The notes below the pieces were generated by a model that worked only from the letters and a program-made list of their open reading frames with translations, did not search any database and was not told the DNA's origin. From Blakeslea trispora (lineage: Eukaryota; Mucoromycota; Mucoromycetes; Mucorales; Choanephoraceae), in NCBI GenBank assembly GCA_025331445.1, contig JAIWNE010000155.1, positions 1 through 63,113 on the forward strand: a DNA stretch of 63,113 nucleotides, in the 5' to 3' direction. The position numbers were made by a program, and so were the translations under genes. This document shows, one piece after another, positions 32,601-43,982 of the stretch (the stretch's first letter is position 1; every line of letters begins with the position of its first letter).

Positions 32601-33266
32601 CCTTCTTGGTTCAGTCTGCGCTCTATCATCTGCCTGACAATCCCTTTATGGCTGCTGACTCTTGGTCCTTGCAAGATTTCCGACTGCTCTTTTTGTTCCC
32701 TCATTTGAGACCTTCTATCCTTAGGTCCTTTCAGAGTCCATTCCACTTGTTATTCCGCTCGATGGATGCTCTTCCAAAACCGTTCGTCAATGTTGTAGTT
32801 AGCCTTGAGACATGCCTGAGTCTCCCTTTAGGCTCACTTTATTTACAGCCTCCCATCGTTACAGTTCCTCGCTCATTAAAACAATTGACTTGTTCTGCAG
32901 CTTACATACTTGACTCTGCTTGCCATCGTCTCAGACCAAAGACTTTGAATGAAATCACAACTCATCCATATCTTGTTCGCAAATTTCTTCGCTTGGTACG
33001 AACAAACACATTGGTTCTTTCTCCATTCTTTGTGCGAGCATTTATCCCCCCTGCCTTCGCCCAAATTGGATCTCATCCCTTCGTGCCTGTCAGCCATCAC
33101 CAAGTGGATGCATCGCCGTTCCTGTCATCTCTAGGTCTTGGTTCTACAGATTTCGCTTTCCAGCTTAAGTCTAGGGAGTACCATCTCGCTCTCCTTCCTT
33201 CCTCAACATCTCGCCTGACAGCCAAACAATGGAATCAATTTTGGTCTTATTCCTTGTCGTATACTA
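29693..33266 (+). pseudogene. LINE ORF2 (APE endonuclease and reverse transcriptase), broken
   Basis: The endonuclease part (29693-30661) has 'TINCRGL', 'LQETHAD', 'VVYAPAS', 'LGDFNY' and 'SWTDHFLL', the APE active-site series. It ends at TGA 30659. The linker and fingers follow in the same frame, then 'SEMRN', a TGA at 31403-31405 and 'RPISLINTDAKVF', where the family has Trp ('NWRPIS'). A one-base deletion near 31619 shifts 'DQEKAYDRVHPDY' out of frame. The palm has 'RRGLRQGDPISPVLFNLAFEPLL' and 'LAYADDVVCF' (YADD catalytic box). Another shift lies near 32260-32390, after which the thumb region (32387-33266) continues. The protein is not functional. Confidence 0.85.
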
Positions 33267-34612
33267 CAGTCACACACAAAAAAAATGCGTTGGGCAGAGA
33301 TTTTGATTAAATTTTTGTACATTCTTTATCTACTTTTCCTCATAAAACTCAGCATGCCTCTTAACAAACTCAAAACTTCAAGCTCTAAACCAGCTAGCGA
33401 AGATCGCAAGCCTAATAAAAATCTTGATTTAAAGATATTGTGGGGTATTTATTGGCTTAAGGAAGCAAATTTCTCTTATGCCAAGATAGGTGACATGGTT
33501 GGTGTAGCTAGTACCAGTGTTCAAAGAGTTGTAAATAGAATCAAGAAAACTGGGTCCCCAATGCAAAACAAATCACCTGGACGACCCAAAGTCTTATCCG
33601 AAAGAGATTCGAACTATCTTGAGTTGATTGTAAGACGATATCCTTTTGCTTCTTGCAACCAAATAATTTCCGAGCTCAAGTTGATTCAGGTCAACATACA
33701 CAGAAACACTCTTATAAGCTACCTGAAAGATATGGGCTTTGTATCGTACTTCGCAGCTCATAAGCCAAAGCTGTCTGAAGCAAACAGGCTTAAACGACTT
33801 TGATGGGCCGAAGAAAGGGTCAATTGGCCATTAGAGAGTTGGAGACATGTTGTGTAGTCCGATGAGTCACGGTTTACTGTAGAAGGTTATCGTGAAGGAG
33901 CCAGAGTGCTCAAAATACTCAGTGAAAGGGACCAAGAGCAACAAATTGTGCCTACGACAAAATGGGGCAAAGGAAGTGTGATGATTTAGGTCTGTTTTTG
34001 GGCTGGCGGTTTTGGGCCTTTGGTCTTGTGTGATAGCTCTGTAAATCAGGATGCTTGCGTCAACATCCTGGCCAAGAACTTCATGCCATGGTTCATTGAA
34101 TTGAGCGAGAAGGAGGACAGGGACTTCATACTGCAAGAAGACGGTGCTACATGCCATACAGATAAGTATGCAACGTGGTGGAAAGACACACATCAAATCA
34201 CCCGATTTGATTTCTGGCCACCACAAAGTCCGGATCTCAATCCAATTGAGTATATCTAGAGCTCATTTGATAAGCTCATTGAAGAAAAGAGGCCAGACAT
34301 AAACAATGTTGAGCAATTGGAGTCGGCCCTGAAGGAAGCTTGGGCGCAGATCAGCGTTGACCTTGCAGCACGTTTGGTCGAAAATATGAAGGATCGCTGT
34401 CAGGCAGTTATTGATGCCAATGGTGGTCCAACCAAGTATTAAAAAACCTTTTTTTGTTTTAATTCTTTAACCCTATGACTTGAGCTACATTTCTGTTGAA
34501 TTCGAGAAAACAAGAGCCCTTCTTGGGCTTACTATGTTTATTGCATGATACAGTATGCTTCTCGGCATTTCAAAAAAATTATTTCCCAACGCATCTTTTT
34601 TGTGAGTGACTG
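33267..34612 (+). mobile_element. Tc1/mariner element with inverted ends and TA duplication
   Basis: The left end (33267 on, CAGTCACACACAAAAAAAAT) and the inverted right end (to 34612, CAGTCACTCACAAAAAAGAT read inwards) match over about 28 bases with three or four mismatches. TA lies on both sides (33265-33266 and 34613-34614). Length is 1346 bases. It sits exactly between LINE sequence on the left and Helitron-type sequence on the right. Confidence 0.9.
33354..34442 (+). pseudogene. Tc1 transposase with four stop codons and no frameshift
   Basis: One frame of 362 codons runs from MPLNKLKTSS to 'IDANGGPTKY' and TAA. It contains internal stops at 33801 (TGA), 33855 (TAG), 33987 (TAG) and 34257 (TAG). 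The three TAGs fall where the family has Trp: 'HVV*SDES', 'VMI*VCF', 'NPIEYI*SSF'. The catalytic residues remain: Asp of 'SDES', Asp of 'LQEDGATCHT' and Glu of 'SPDLNPIE', with 35 residues between the last two (DD35E). There are no indels, so the gene was inactivated only by point changes of the C:G-to-T:A type. Confidence 0.88.
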
Positions 34613-34614
34613 TA

Positions 34615-37600
34615 AATGTACATCTTTTACTGCTTTTAAACCTCATAGCTATGTCAGTCGAAAATCAAGTACAAGTATGCTCTATTATGCAGACAGCTTA
34701 CTATTCACTGCTTTATAGTCATATTTTCGTCAAATCCGCCAAAAACAAGCTGCTGTCAGAAAGGAAAACGAAGCTGATGAAGGTCGTAAAAGAGGACGCA
34801 AGAAGCAATTGCCAGCAGCTTACATATCTCAACTTCACAGAATGAAGCCATTGGAGATTGGAAAAATGGATAACATCTGTCAGCACTGTAAAGCCAAGCA
34901 TTCGTTAGCTGAATTGCCTTCTGCTTCCAAAAAAGGTGAAGAGGTTTGGATGTCATGCTGTAGAGGTGGAAGGGTCAAAATTAATCTTATCAAAAGACCA
35001 TTAGATTATCTGCAGTATCTCTTAACAGACACTAAAGATGAAGGAACCGAGTTTCGTGAAAATATTAGACAGTATAATTCTGCTCTTGCATTCACTTCAA
35101 TTCGATGTGAACAGGTGCAGTTAGGAAACACAAATGGTGGATCAAATTATTTCACACCTTTCCAGATTCAAGGATGCCTTTATCACACCCGAGGTCCATT
35201 AATGAATGAGTCAGTCAGCGATTCGAGATATGCACAGTTGTATATTTACGATCCTTTGTTTGCTGTACAATTAAGAAAATGTCAGAACAACAACCTTAGC
35301 AAATCTATTCTGGAAAAATTGAGTACTTTTATTCATGAATGTAGCCCATACGTGGTCATGTATAAATCTGCTTATGAGCTTCTAATTGAGGCTGATTCGG
35401 ATGAGTGTGCAGTCTTTGTTTCTGACACCGGCACATAGCAATTGGTGGCTGGCTTAGATCGCAGAACGGAAAATTTGCCTTCATCAGACGAAGTTGCTGC
35501 AATTGTACCCAATAGCAATGAGTATAAGGGCAATGAAAGAGATATTCGTATTTTTTAAGAGAAACAGGTGGCTTTACGAGAATAGCTCAAAACTACGCAT
35601 TGTACATGCCTCTTCATTATGTCCTTTTGTTTCCCATGGGCGACTCTGGATGGAACTGGAACTTGAGAGCTGAGACCGTAGAAGGAAAGGAAATGAGACT
35701 GTCTCAAAGAGCCTATTATCGCTTTAGACTTCATATAAGGCCAACCGAAACTGAATTTCCTACTCTCTTCCTATCGCAAAGACTTTTTCAGCAGTATGTA
35801 GTTGATGCTTGGGTGATCTGTGATTAAAACATGTTGGACTGGATTAAGCAACATCAAGATGAAATCAGAGTCGATTACTACAAGAATGTCGAGGACGCTC
35901 TTATTCGTGAAGATACTGACAATATGCTATTGGTCGTCGAGTAATACTTCCAAGTATTACATAGGCGGTTCACGCTTCATGGCAAGGTGTTATCAAAACG
36001 CAATGGCAATTGTCCGATACTTTGGAAAGCCTTCCCTTTTCATCACCTTTACAGCTAACCCACGATGAAAAGAAATCACTGATGAACTGCTTCCTGGCCA
36101 AACAGCAAGAGATCGACCTGATTTGGTGGTCCGTGTATTCCATATCAAAATAAAAGAATTTCTGCATGAAATCAAATACAAACATATTAATAGTAGATAC
36201 AAGGGATTGGTCAGAACAATTGAATACCAAAAAAGAGGGTTGCCTCATCTGCATCTTCTGTTGTTCTTAGAAAAGCAGGATCGACCTTAGACAAACACCC
36301 AAGTTGATAGTCTCATCAGTGCATGTATTCCTTCAAAAGAACAAGACAAAGAGCTGTATGATATTGTAACTTCCTGCATGATACATGGGCCTTGCGGAAA
36401 GAATATCAACCCACAACCACCCTGTATGACAAAGAACAAGGATGGAGAGTTGGTGTGCTCCAAGTATTATCCGAAAGAGTTCAATGAATCCACAAAGATG
36501 CTACCTAATGGCTATCCTTTGTATAAGCGTACACAAAATAATGATGATGCTCATCGCTATTCTTTTCGCCATCCTCTTAGGAAGAAAGAAATCTTTGAGG
36601 TCACAAACGAATGGGTGGTGCCTTACAATCCCTATCTGCTTAAGAGATATAAGGCGCATATCAATGTTGAGTGTTGCGCATCAATAGATGCAAATAAATA
36701 CATTAACAAATACATCTATAAAGGTCAGGACCGTACCACCTTGAAAATAAGTGAAAACAAGAACGAGGTAGAAAAGTATCTCCAAGCGCGGTACATTGGT
36801 CCTTCGGAAGCAGTATGGCGTCTTTTTGAATTTCCCATTCATGAAGAAGATCCAACTGTTATTCTCTTACCTGTTCATTTGCCAGACAAACAAAACCGTC
36901 TACTTTGATCCCCAAGCCAGTGACAGTGAAATTAGAGACAAGCTGAGAGATAGCAAGACAATGTTGATGGCATGGTTTGAATACAATCAACGAAATGTAG
37001 ATGGTCGAAGCTATTTATATAAAGATTTCCCACAACATTTTGTTTTTGACAGCAAGAACAAAATCTGGAAGCCTAGAGAAAAAGGATTTGCAATTGGTCG
37101 AATGTTTTACATCAACCCAATTTGTGGCGAGCCTTACTATCTTCGATTGCTTCTGACAGTAAGGAAAGGAATGCGTTCTTTCGATGAACTGAGAACAGTA
37201 GATGATAAGCTATGCTCTACTTTTAAGGAAGCCTGTTTACAACTCAATCTCATCGAAACCGATGATGGATGGTTGAACTGCTTCGCGGAAGCTGCGCTGT
37301 TTACTACTGGGTCAAGCTTGCGGTCCCTTTTTGTTACTGCTTTGGTGTCTGGCCAAGTATCCAGACCAAGCTCAATCTGGAACAAGTTCTGTTTCGAGCT
37401 ATGCGATGACTTAGAACGTGTGCTTCTTCAGCTTTTTCCTAATCAAGCCAATCACTTTTTTGATGATACAGAGACCTTTCATTTGGGAGAGCCTGCCTTA
37501 AACTACGGTTTATTTTGATCAACCAGGAACTTGAGACTCTCAACATGTCATTACAAGACTTTGCTAATATGCCTTCACCTTCCTCTAACTGGCAAGGTAT

Positions 37601-39215
37601 TCTTCAAAATTGCAATGGTTCTTCAAACGCATTTGTGCAAGCTGCTCAACAACCAGGCACAGAAGAGGCAATTGAGCTTTTTGAATCAAACTACTAGAAA
37701 CGCAACCAAGGACAGAAGGATGCTATAGATTGTATCACTAGCTACTTGGACGGAACCGAGTTCAATTTGGGCGATAAAGAATGTTTTTTTCTTCAAGGTC
37801 CAGCTGGAACTGGCAAGACATTCCTGTACAACACGCTTCATTACTACATCCGTTCCAAAAACAAAATAGCAGCCTGTGTTGCCTCCTCCGGTATAGCTTC
37901 GCTCCTGTTGCCAAACGGTATGACTTCACATTATCTGTTCAAGATACCTCTTTCCCTCAATCCTCATTCGTCGTCTCTTATTAATAAGAATAGCGAAATT
38001 GCTCATTTCCTGAAAGAGGTCGATGTAATCATTTGGGACGAGATCCCCATGCAACATAGATTGTGCTTTGAAGTGGTGGACAAAGCTTTACGTGATATCC
38101 GTGATTGTCCTGATAAACTGTTCGGTGGTGTTCTATTGGTGTTGGGTGGCGACTTTGCTCAAATACCTCCTGTTGTGAAAAAAGGCTCTCGCTCTTAAAC
38201 TGTAGACGCTTCTATCTCAAATTCATACATTTGGTCAAAATGCCATGCATTGAAGCTCACAGACAACATGAGAATTCAAAACAGTAATGATGTAGAGTCT
38301 CAACTGTTTTCGGCATGGTTGTTTCAGTTATCGATGAACCCATATCTTCAAAACACACTGATCAAGATCCCTAGCTACATTTATCGAACACACGATTTAA
38401 TGGACATGGTCTCAAGGATTTATCCTCCACAACTTCTTTCCTGTGCCTCTCAAGATCCTACAGTGTTCGCAAAAGCTGCCATCCTAACTACTCACAACTC
38501 CACTGTAGATGAAATTAACCAAATCGTGTTGGATCGACTACCTGGCGCTTCTCATGTGTTCAACTCAGCTGATACAGCGGATGTCAGTAATACAGATGAT
38601 TGTGGAGAAGTGTTTCAAGTATCTCCAGAATATATGAAAACACTAAATCCAGGAAATTTTCCTCCTTCCAAACTGACACTAAAAGTAGGAGCTGTGGTGA
38701 TGTTACTTCGGAACTTAAACCAAAAGAAAGGGCTCTGTAATGGGACTCGACTGGTTGTGCATGACATAAAACAGCATGTCCTGGTTACGTCCATCTTACA
38801 ACCGTCTGGCAGTACTTCTTCTGAGTACCATTTGATACCTAGAATCAAGCTGTCAACGTTGGAAGGTGAATTGCCGTTCATCTTGACCCGTAAGCAGTTT
38901 CCGATTCGCTTATGTTTTGCCATGACAATAAACAAGGCCCAAGACCAATCACTTCAGAATGTTGGGATTGACTGGCGGTACAAAGTGTTTACTCATGACC
39001 AGCTTTATGTAGCCCTTTCTCGAGCAACAAGTTGGAAAAACATCACAGTGTTGTTTGGTGAAGATAACAAAGAAGAAACGACAAGAAATATTGTAAATCC
39101 TGAACTATTATCAAAATAATAAAAATTTCGTGAATCTAAATTGACTCAATCCATTACCCGTGAGGGCCCCTGGAGGGCGACGCCGTAGTCGAGCGTAGCG
39201 AGACTTCACGGCTAG
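34615..39215 (+). mobile_element. Helitron, decayed, 3' terminus identified
   Basis: Rep/helicase coding remnants are followed by a GC-rich 3' tail with a short imperfect hairpin (GCCGT...ACGGC, about 39183-39212) and CTAG at 39212-39215. That is the CTRR terminus of Helitrons. The next base is T, and the sequence continues as repeat copy B (TATTTT...), whose uninterrupted counterpart in copy A reads GCGA/TATTTT. The insertion is therefore at A|T, as expected for this class. The 5' end (TC...) was not located with confidence; a candidate is TCTTTTACTGC near 34623. Confidence 0.8.
34700..39119 (+). pseudogene. Helitron Rep-helicase protein, broken in several places
   Basis: The frame contains an N-terminal basic region and 'NICQHCKAKH' zinc cluster (34880). 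A conserved Helitron N-domain ('QYNSALAFTSIRCE', 'FQIQGCLYHTRGPL') follows. The HUH replication initiator has 'GLPHLHLLLF' (36240) and the Tyr motif 'KYINKYIYKG' (36700), whose tyrosines would nick DNA. The Pif1-type helicase has 'GPAGTGKT' (Walker A, 37800), 'VIIWDEIPM' (Walker B), 'LGGDFAQIPPVV' and, at the end, 'YVALSRATSW'. Stops or shifts occur near 35436, 35570, 35825, 35940, 36063, 36287, 36900, 37518, 37695 and 38196. Several (for example TAA at 35825 and 38196, TGA at 36063) look like Gln or Trp codons changed by one transition. Confidence 0.85.
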
Positions 39216-39228
39216 TATTTTGCTACCT

Positions 39229-40579
39229 GAAAACTTGTTTTATTTAGACAAGCTATCATAGTCAGAGGACAAGGTTGCTAAGATTATGTAGTTCAGTATT
39301 GACCCGAATTCATTGTTCCATAGAACTTGCTTCTTTTTTTTTTCATAACAACCTAGGCGTTTCCTCTTGCAATAGTGCTCAATGGATTTAATTTTTTAGA
39401 GAAATTTTGAACTTGGATGCTTACGTTATAAAACATTGCAATAAAGATCTCTGCGTCATATTTAAATAACGAATCCAGTTGGTACAGCGTTCATTTGGAC
39501 AATGTCTCTTCCAAAAGAACATAATGCAAGGAATTTTTTTTTTTTTAGTCACAAGTACTTTTCGTCTGGTAATTCTACTTTATTACGACTATGCATTTCT
39601 TCATGGTGGTGAAGTCGGATGCAGTTTGCTTCTTTGGCCGGTCATTGCATGCAGAACGCTTTTCTTTCTTGGTAATCCTAATATCAAGCTACAAAATTAT
39701 AGTGGACAGAAAAAGACCAACAGCTTTGTTACTTGAAGAAAAACGAATTTTCGGTACACAGATAAGACACACGAAATGTAGGATGAGAAAGCAAGGACAC
39801 TGATATTTCATTTCTTAATCTCTCTTAGTTTGTATTCTGAGTATGTTGGGTTTTGTGAAGCTTTTGAGCTCACACAGAATAGCAGACAAGTTAAGTATTT
39901 TGATGCTCTTTTTGTTCTAAAGATTTGAGATGATATTCTATTTAATGTAGTTGCGACGACTGTTTACACAAAATGGCTTGCAAATGGTTTGTTGTTGAAT
40001 CAGAACTGATGGTTGATACAATCGCTGACCGTAAAGCTCAAACAACTCGCTCAAGTTATAATGAAGACTTTTATAGTTGACAAAAAAAAATAAGGGATGG
40101 GATTGATTAAGTTGATTGTGGAATTGACATCAGCTGTCATTACGAATATGTTTTGCATTCAGTTTGTCTGACTGAGTCAAGGCTTTGTCGATTGTTCTCG
40201 CAATGTACCCTCAATATTTTCTAGAGGGTTAATATAGTTAGCTAGAGCAGGCTATGGCTTCATTTTGATATCAATACGAGATGATGAGTAGCTTGTTTAG
40301 TTTTTCGACATGTTGGTAGAATCAAGGGAAAGTCTGATTGAGATTGTGGCCAACGAAAGATTTATTGCAAGCGGTCCAGAAACTTAACAGTGTTGAACAT
40401 AATCCTTTATTAATATCAAAGTGAGAAGGGCCCGATGTCAGTATTGATAGCATTTTAAAAGAATCACAGACAAAACAATATGGTTGAAGACAAGCTCCTT
40501 GAGGAGAGTTCTTTCATCTTTACATTATTAAAACAGAAAGAGGTATATACATATTTATTATTTCTACAAAGGCTGCAAA
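39229..40579. other. Non-coding outer part of palindrome arm B
   Basis: 1.35 kb downstream of the copy B gene, mirrored at 45764-47114 in copy C and present in copy A. No gene seen. Small open frames are shared by all copies only because the DNA is duplicated. Confidence 0.6.
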
Positions 40580-42360
40580 TCAGTCTTGGGTTGGCCAGTC
40601 AAAAGAAGGCCGGCGCCAGTTTGTTGGTGTGTTGCTGCTGTCGTCATCTTTGTGGTCTTTTATTCTTTTGATCAGATCTTTCAAGATCTTGTTGACCGTC
40701 AGCAAACATCTCATCATATACGGTATGCTGCAAATGTCAGCGTAGTTTTTCGGCAGGTTGAACTGCGAGTCCAAAGAAACCTGATAAATGCCTTCATGCT
40801 CTAACTTGCCAATGTATATTTCAACCTCGTTTCCCTCCACCTTCATTCCTATGGCAACTGGACTCTTCACACCGAAAGCAACTTGTTCATCTACCATCTT
40901 CTTCAAATACATGGCAATTTTGCACTTGTCTGACATCAGCTGATTAGACCTGGCATTTGCATTCTTCACCTCCATCACCAAAACATCAAGAAACAGATTC
41001 TTCTCCACCTCGCACTTCACCACAAGATCAGGTTGAAGTCTCTTCTTGCTACCAGTAACAACTCCTAAACTTCTTTTCTTGCTGCTGCTGCTGCTTATAT
41101 CCCTCACCTCATCACTGTTGCTTGAGTCAATGCCTACTCTTTCTAGAACACCATCCGTCCTAAATTTATGTTAAAACTAGGTACTAAGTCTGTTACTAAC
41201 GTATGGCTTACCAAACACCGATGAAACTACTATCGTCTAGAAGGAAAACGTCAACGAAACAGGAGATATTTTGGATGATGTGTGTATTTTCAGTCATTGG
41301 CTTGCCTTGCCACGAAGGAAATTTCAAGCACAAGAGGCGAACTAGACTGATAAACATCTTTTGCTGCTTTGACTGGCTCTTAAATGCCTTTGCTTCCAAT
41401 TTGTGCAGCAACTTTTCCATCTTAGTAGGTCTTGCACGGTCTTTATCTTTAGCTTCTTTTTCATCATCATCATCTTCATCATCATCATCTTCATCATCTT
41501 CATCTTCATCTTCATCACTTGAACCACTACTGCTACCGTAATCGCAATCATCTAAGGCCTATTTTTTGGTTAATATTGGATGTTATGTGTCTTAACTAAT
41601 ACGAAATTACCTTTACAACTTCAAAAGACCAAGACAAAAGACACTTGCTGATTTCGACTCTGTTTTCTTTCATTTCTTTTTTGAGTCGACATACAACTTC
41701 TTCGGGCAAATCATACTCCATCTTTGCAGATCTGTCAAACAAAAAAATAAAGTTCAAAGAGCTTTGAAAATAAATGTTAGTATCTATCACATAAATCAAA
41801 ACGCCATTATAATTACAGGAATTGGCTATCTGAAAGAAGTCTTAATGCTTCAGCCAATTGAACAGATTTGTCTCTATAGTCCATGAGGGCTTTGCCAACA
41901 TCAAAGCCAGATTCAACCCACTAATACAAGAAGAGAGAGAAAAAGCATAAGATAAAGACAAAATAACAAAATGCGTTACAAATTACCTTGCTGCTATTGT
42001 CATACATAATTGATTGCTTGATACCATTGCCATTGAGGTATTTTATAATCTTTTTTGACCAAATAGAAGCATTTTCAGGGTCTGAATTGCATTGCTAAGA
42101 AAAGAAAAACAAGAAGGATGATCAATAACTTGGCCAGTTTACAAGAGAAATGATTTTACCTTCAATTGCTGTTTCAGTGCGTCAACTTTCTTCTCTTCAG
42201 CTTCAGTCAAATCATTTCTTGCTGTCAATTCTTTCAAGAAATCAGCAAATGTTTCGTGAGCAACCATCTTTGAGCAGCCGCTATGCTCTTTCTTGTAGGC
42301 AGCATCAAATTTGTTGAGACAAAGGTCCTTGATTGCAGTGTTTTGAAGATAATTGCTCAT
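40580..42360 (-). CDS. Repeat-borne PD-(D/E)XK-like protein, copy B
   Basis: Exons 42360-42160, 42094-41987, 41920-41817, 41731-41611, 41558-41212 and 41159-40580 mirror copy C exactly and give the same 486-residue protein. The PD (residues 337-338) and ExK (357-359) residues are present. It differs from copy A mainly in the last exon and around exon 3. Because B and C share promoter, introns and 3' flank, RNA data could not assign reads to one or the other. Transcription runs leftwards, away from the palindrome centre. Confidence 0.85.
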
Positions 42361-43982
42361 GTTGAGTACAAAAAAAAAGAGCTAAAAGACAGATAATGGT
42401 TGCTTTTTGGTACGCGTTAGTAATGGTGTTTGATTCGTATTTCATATACTAACTAGAACAAATATAAGAACGGAGTACAGATGCGATATAAACAGTTAAC
42501 AATAGAATATGAGAAGCAATAAGACGAGTAAAGAGTATAAAAAATCAGAGTTGATGATAAGAGAAAACGAATGGAAAGTAGGTTTTATATAGCCTTACTT
42601 GATTGACATGCTCATTTTAACGCCCATCGGTATGCACATTGGTTCAAAGGTATTGTACAACTTGAGAATTACAACTTGAGACAGATCACAATCACCATAA
42701 GCGTAAGATCAGCTATTGTAAGGGTCTTTGGTACCTTTTTAAACCTCAGACTTGTTTGTCTTCTTCAAATTTCTTGACTTGGCTAAAACACTATTATCAT
42801 TTTGGAAGTATTGTCAAACCAAAAGTACAGGATGCGAAAAAGAGGCACTTTTTTGTTCTCATCATCAAAGCATGATTTCCATGCACTCGATTTGTAATCC
42901 GGCTCCGATATGATATTGGTCAAAGTCATGGTAAGAAATCGCTTTATGAAACATTAGCGTTTTCGCAACCGAATTCTTAATGGTCCAGTGGCTATGATTT
43001 GTCACTTTCAGCAGTGCTTTCGTATAGCTGAACAGACTAGTGAAGGTTGAGGACAGATGAGGCTTCTTACAGAATAGCTTTCTTTATGTTTGAGATACGG
43101 ATAAGGCCGATGCACTGTTTCGAGATTATTTGTTAATTAACAGATCAACAAAAACGCTTATGTTTGCGCCTAATGTAAGTAGTGACTCTTTTTGTTGATC
43201 TGTTAATTAACAAATAATCTCGAAACAGTGCATCGGCCTTATCCGTATCTCAAACATAAAGAAAGCTATTCTGTAAGAAGCCTCATCTGTCCTCAACCTT
43301 CACTAGTCTGTTCAGCTATACGAAAGCACTGCTGAAAGTGACAAATCATAGCCACTGGACCATTAAGAATTCGGTTGCGAAAACGCTAATGTTTCATAAA
43401 GCGATTTCTTACCATGACTTTGACCAATATCATATCGGAGCCGGATTACAAATCGAGTGCATGGAAATCATGCTTTGATGATGAGAACAAAAAAGTGCCT
43501 CTTTTTCGCATCCTGTACTTTTGGTTTGACAATACTTCCAAAATGATAATAGTGTTTTAGCCAAGTCAAGAAATTTGAAGAAGACAAACAAGTCTGAGGT
43601 TTAAAAAGGTACCAAAGACCCTTACAATAGCTGATCTTACGCTTATGGTGATTGTGATCTGTCTCAAGTTGTAATTCTCAAGTTGTACAATACCTTTGAA
43701 CCAATGTGCATACCGATGGGCGTTAAAATGAGCATGTCAATCAAGTAAGGCTATATAAAACCTACTTTCCATTCGTTTTCTCTTATCATCAACTCTGATT
43801 TTTTATACTCTTTACTCGTCTTATTGCTTCTCATATTCTATTGTTAACTGTTTATATCGCATCTGTACTCCGTTCTTATATTTGTTCTAGTTAGTATATG
43901 AAATACGAATCAAACACCATTACTAACGCGTACCAAAAAGCAACCATTATCTGTCTTTTAGCTCTTTTTTTTTGTACTCAAC
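42361..43982. promoter_or_regulatory. Shared head-to-head upstream region spanning the palindrome centre
   Basis: 1.6 kb between the two divergent gene copies. Each half has TATATAAAA about 220 bases before its start codon (42583-42591 for B, inverted; 43752-43760 for C), a T/C-rich leader and CTCAACATG at the start. The middle contains the arm ends with TTAATTAA (palindromic) and the only asymmetric DNA, 43155-43188. The two promoters are identical, so expression of B and C should be equal unless chromatin differs. Confidence 0.6.

Larger units (their letters stand above)
28207..33266 (+). mobile_element. Non-LTR retrotransposon (LINE), decayed and 3' truncated
   Basis: Two frames in LINE order, a CCHC gag-like ORF1 and an APE endonuclease/reverse transcriptase ORF2, lie directly against copy A of the repeat on the left and a Tc1 element on the right. 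ORF2 stops at the Tc1 boundary before the usual Cys/His C-terminus and no poly-A tail is present, so the 3' end is missing. Several stops and frameshifts make it non-autonomous. A 12-base word TTTTAAACCTCA occurs at its left flank (28195-28206) and again at 34634-34645. Confidence 0.85.
39216..43154 (-). repeat. Accessory repeat, copy B (left arm of the palindrome)
   Basis: It begins at the Helitron 3' end. The first 13 bases (39216-39228) differ from copies A and C at three positions. From 39229 it is the exact inverse of copy C. It contains the gene 40580-42360 on the minus strand and, beyond the point where copy A is cut off, a further 0.4 kb (42749-43154) that leads to the palindrome centre. 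Confidence 0.92.
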
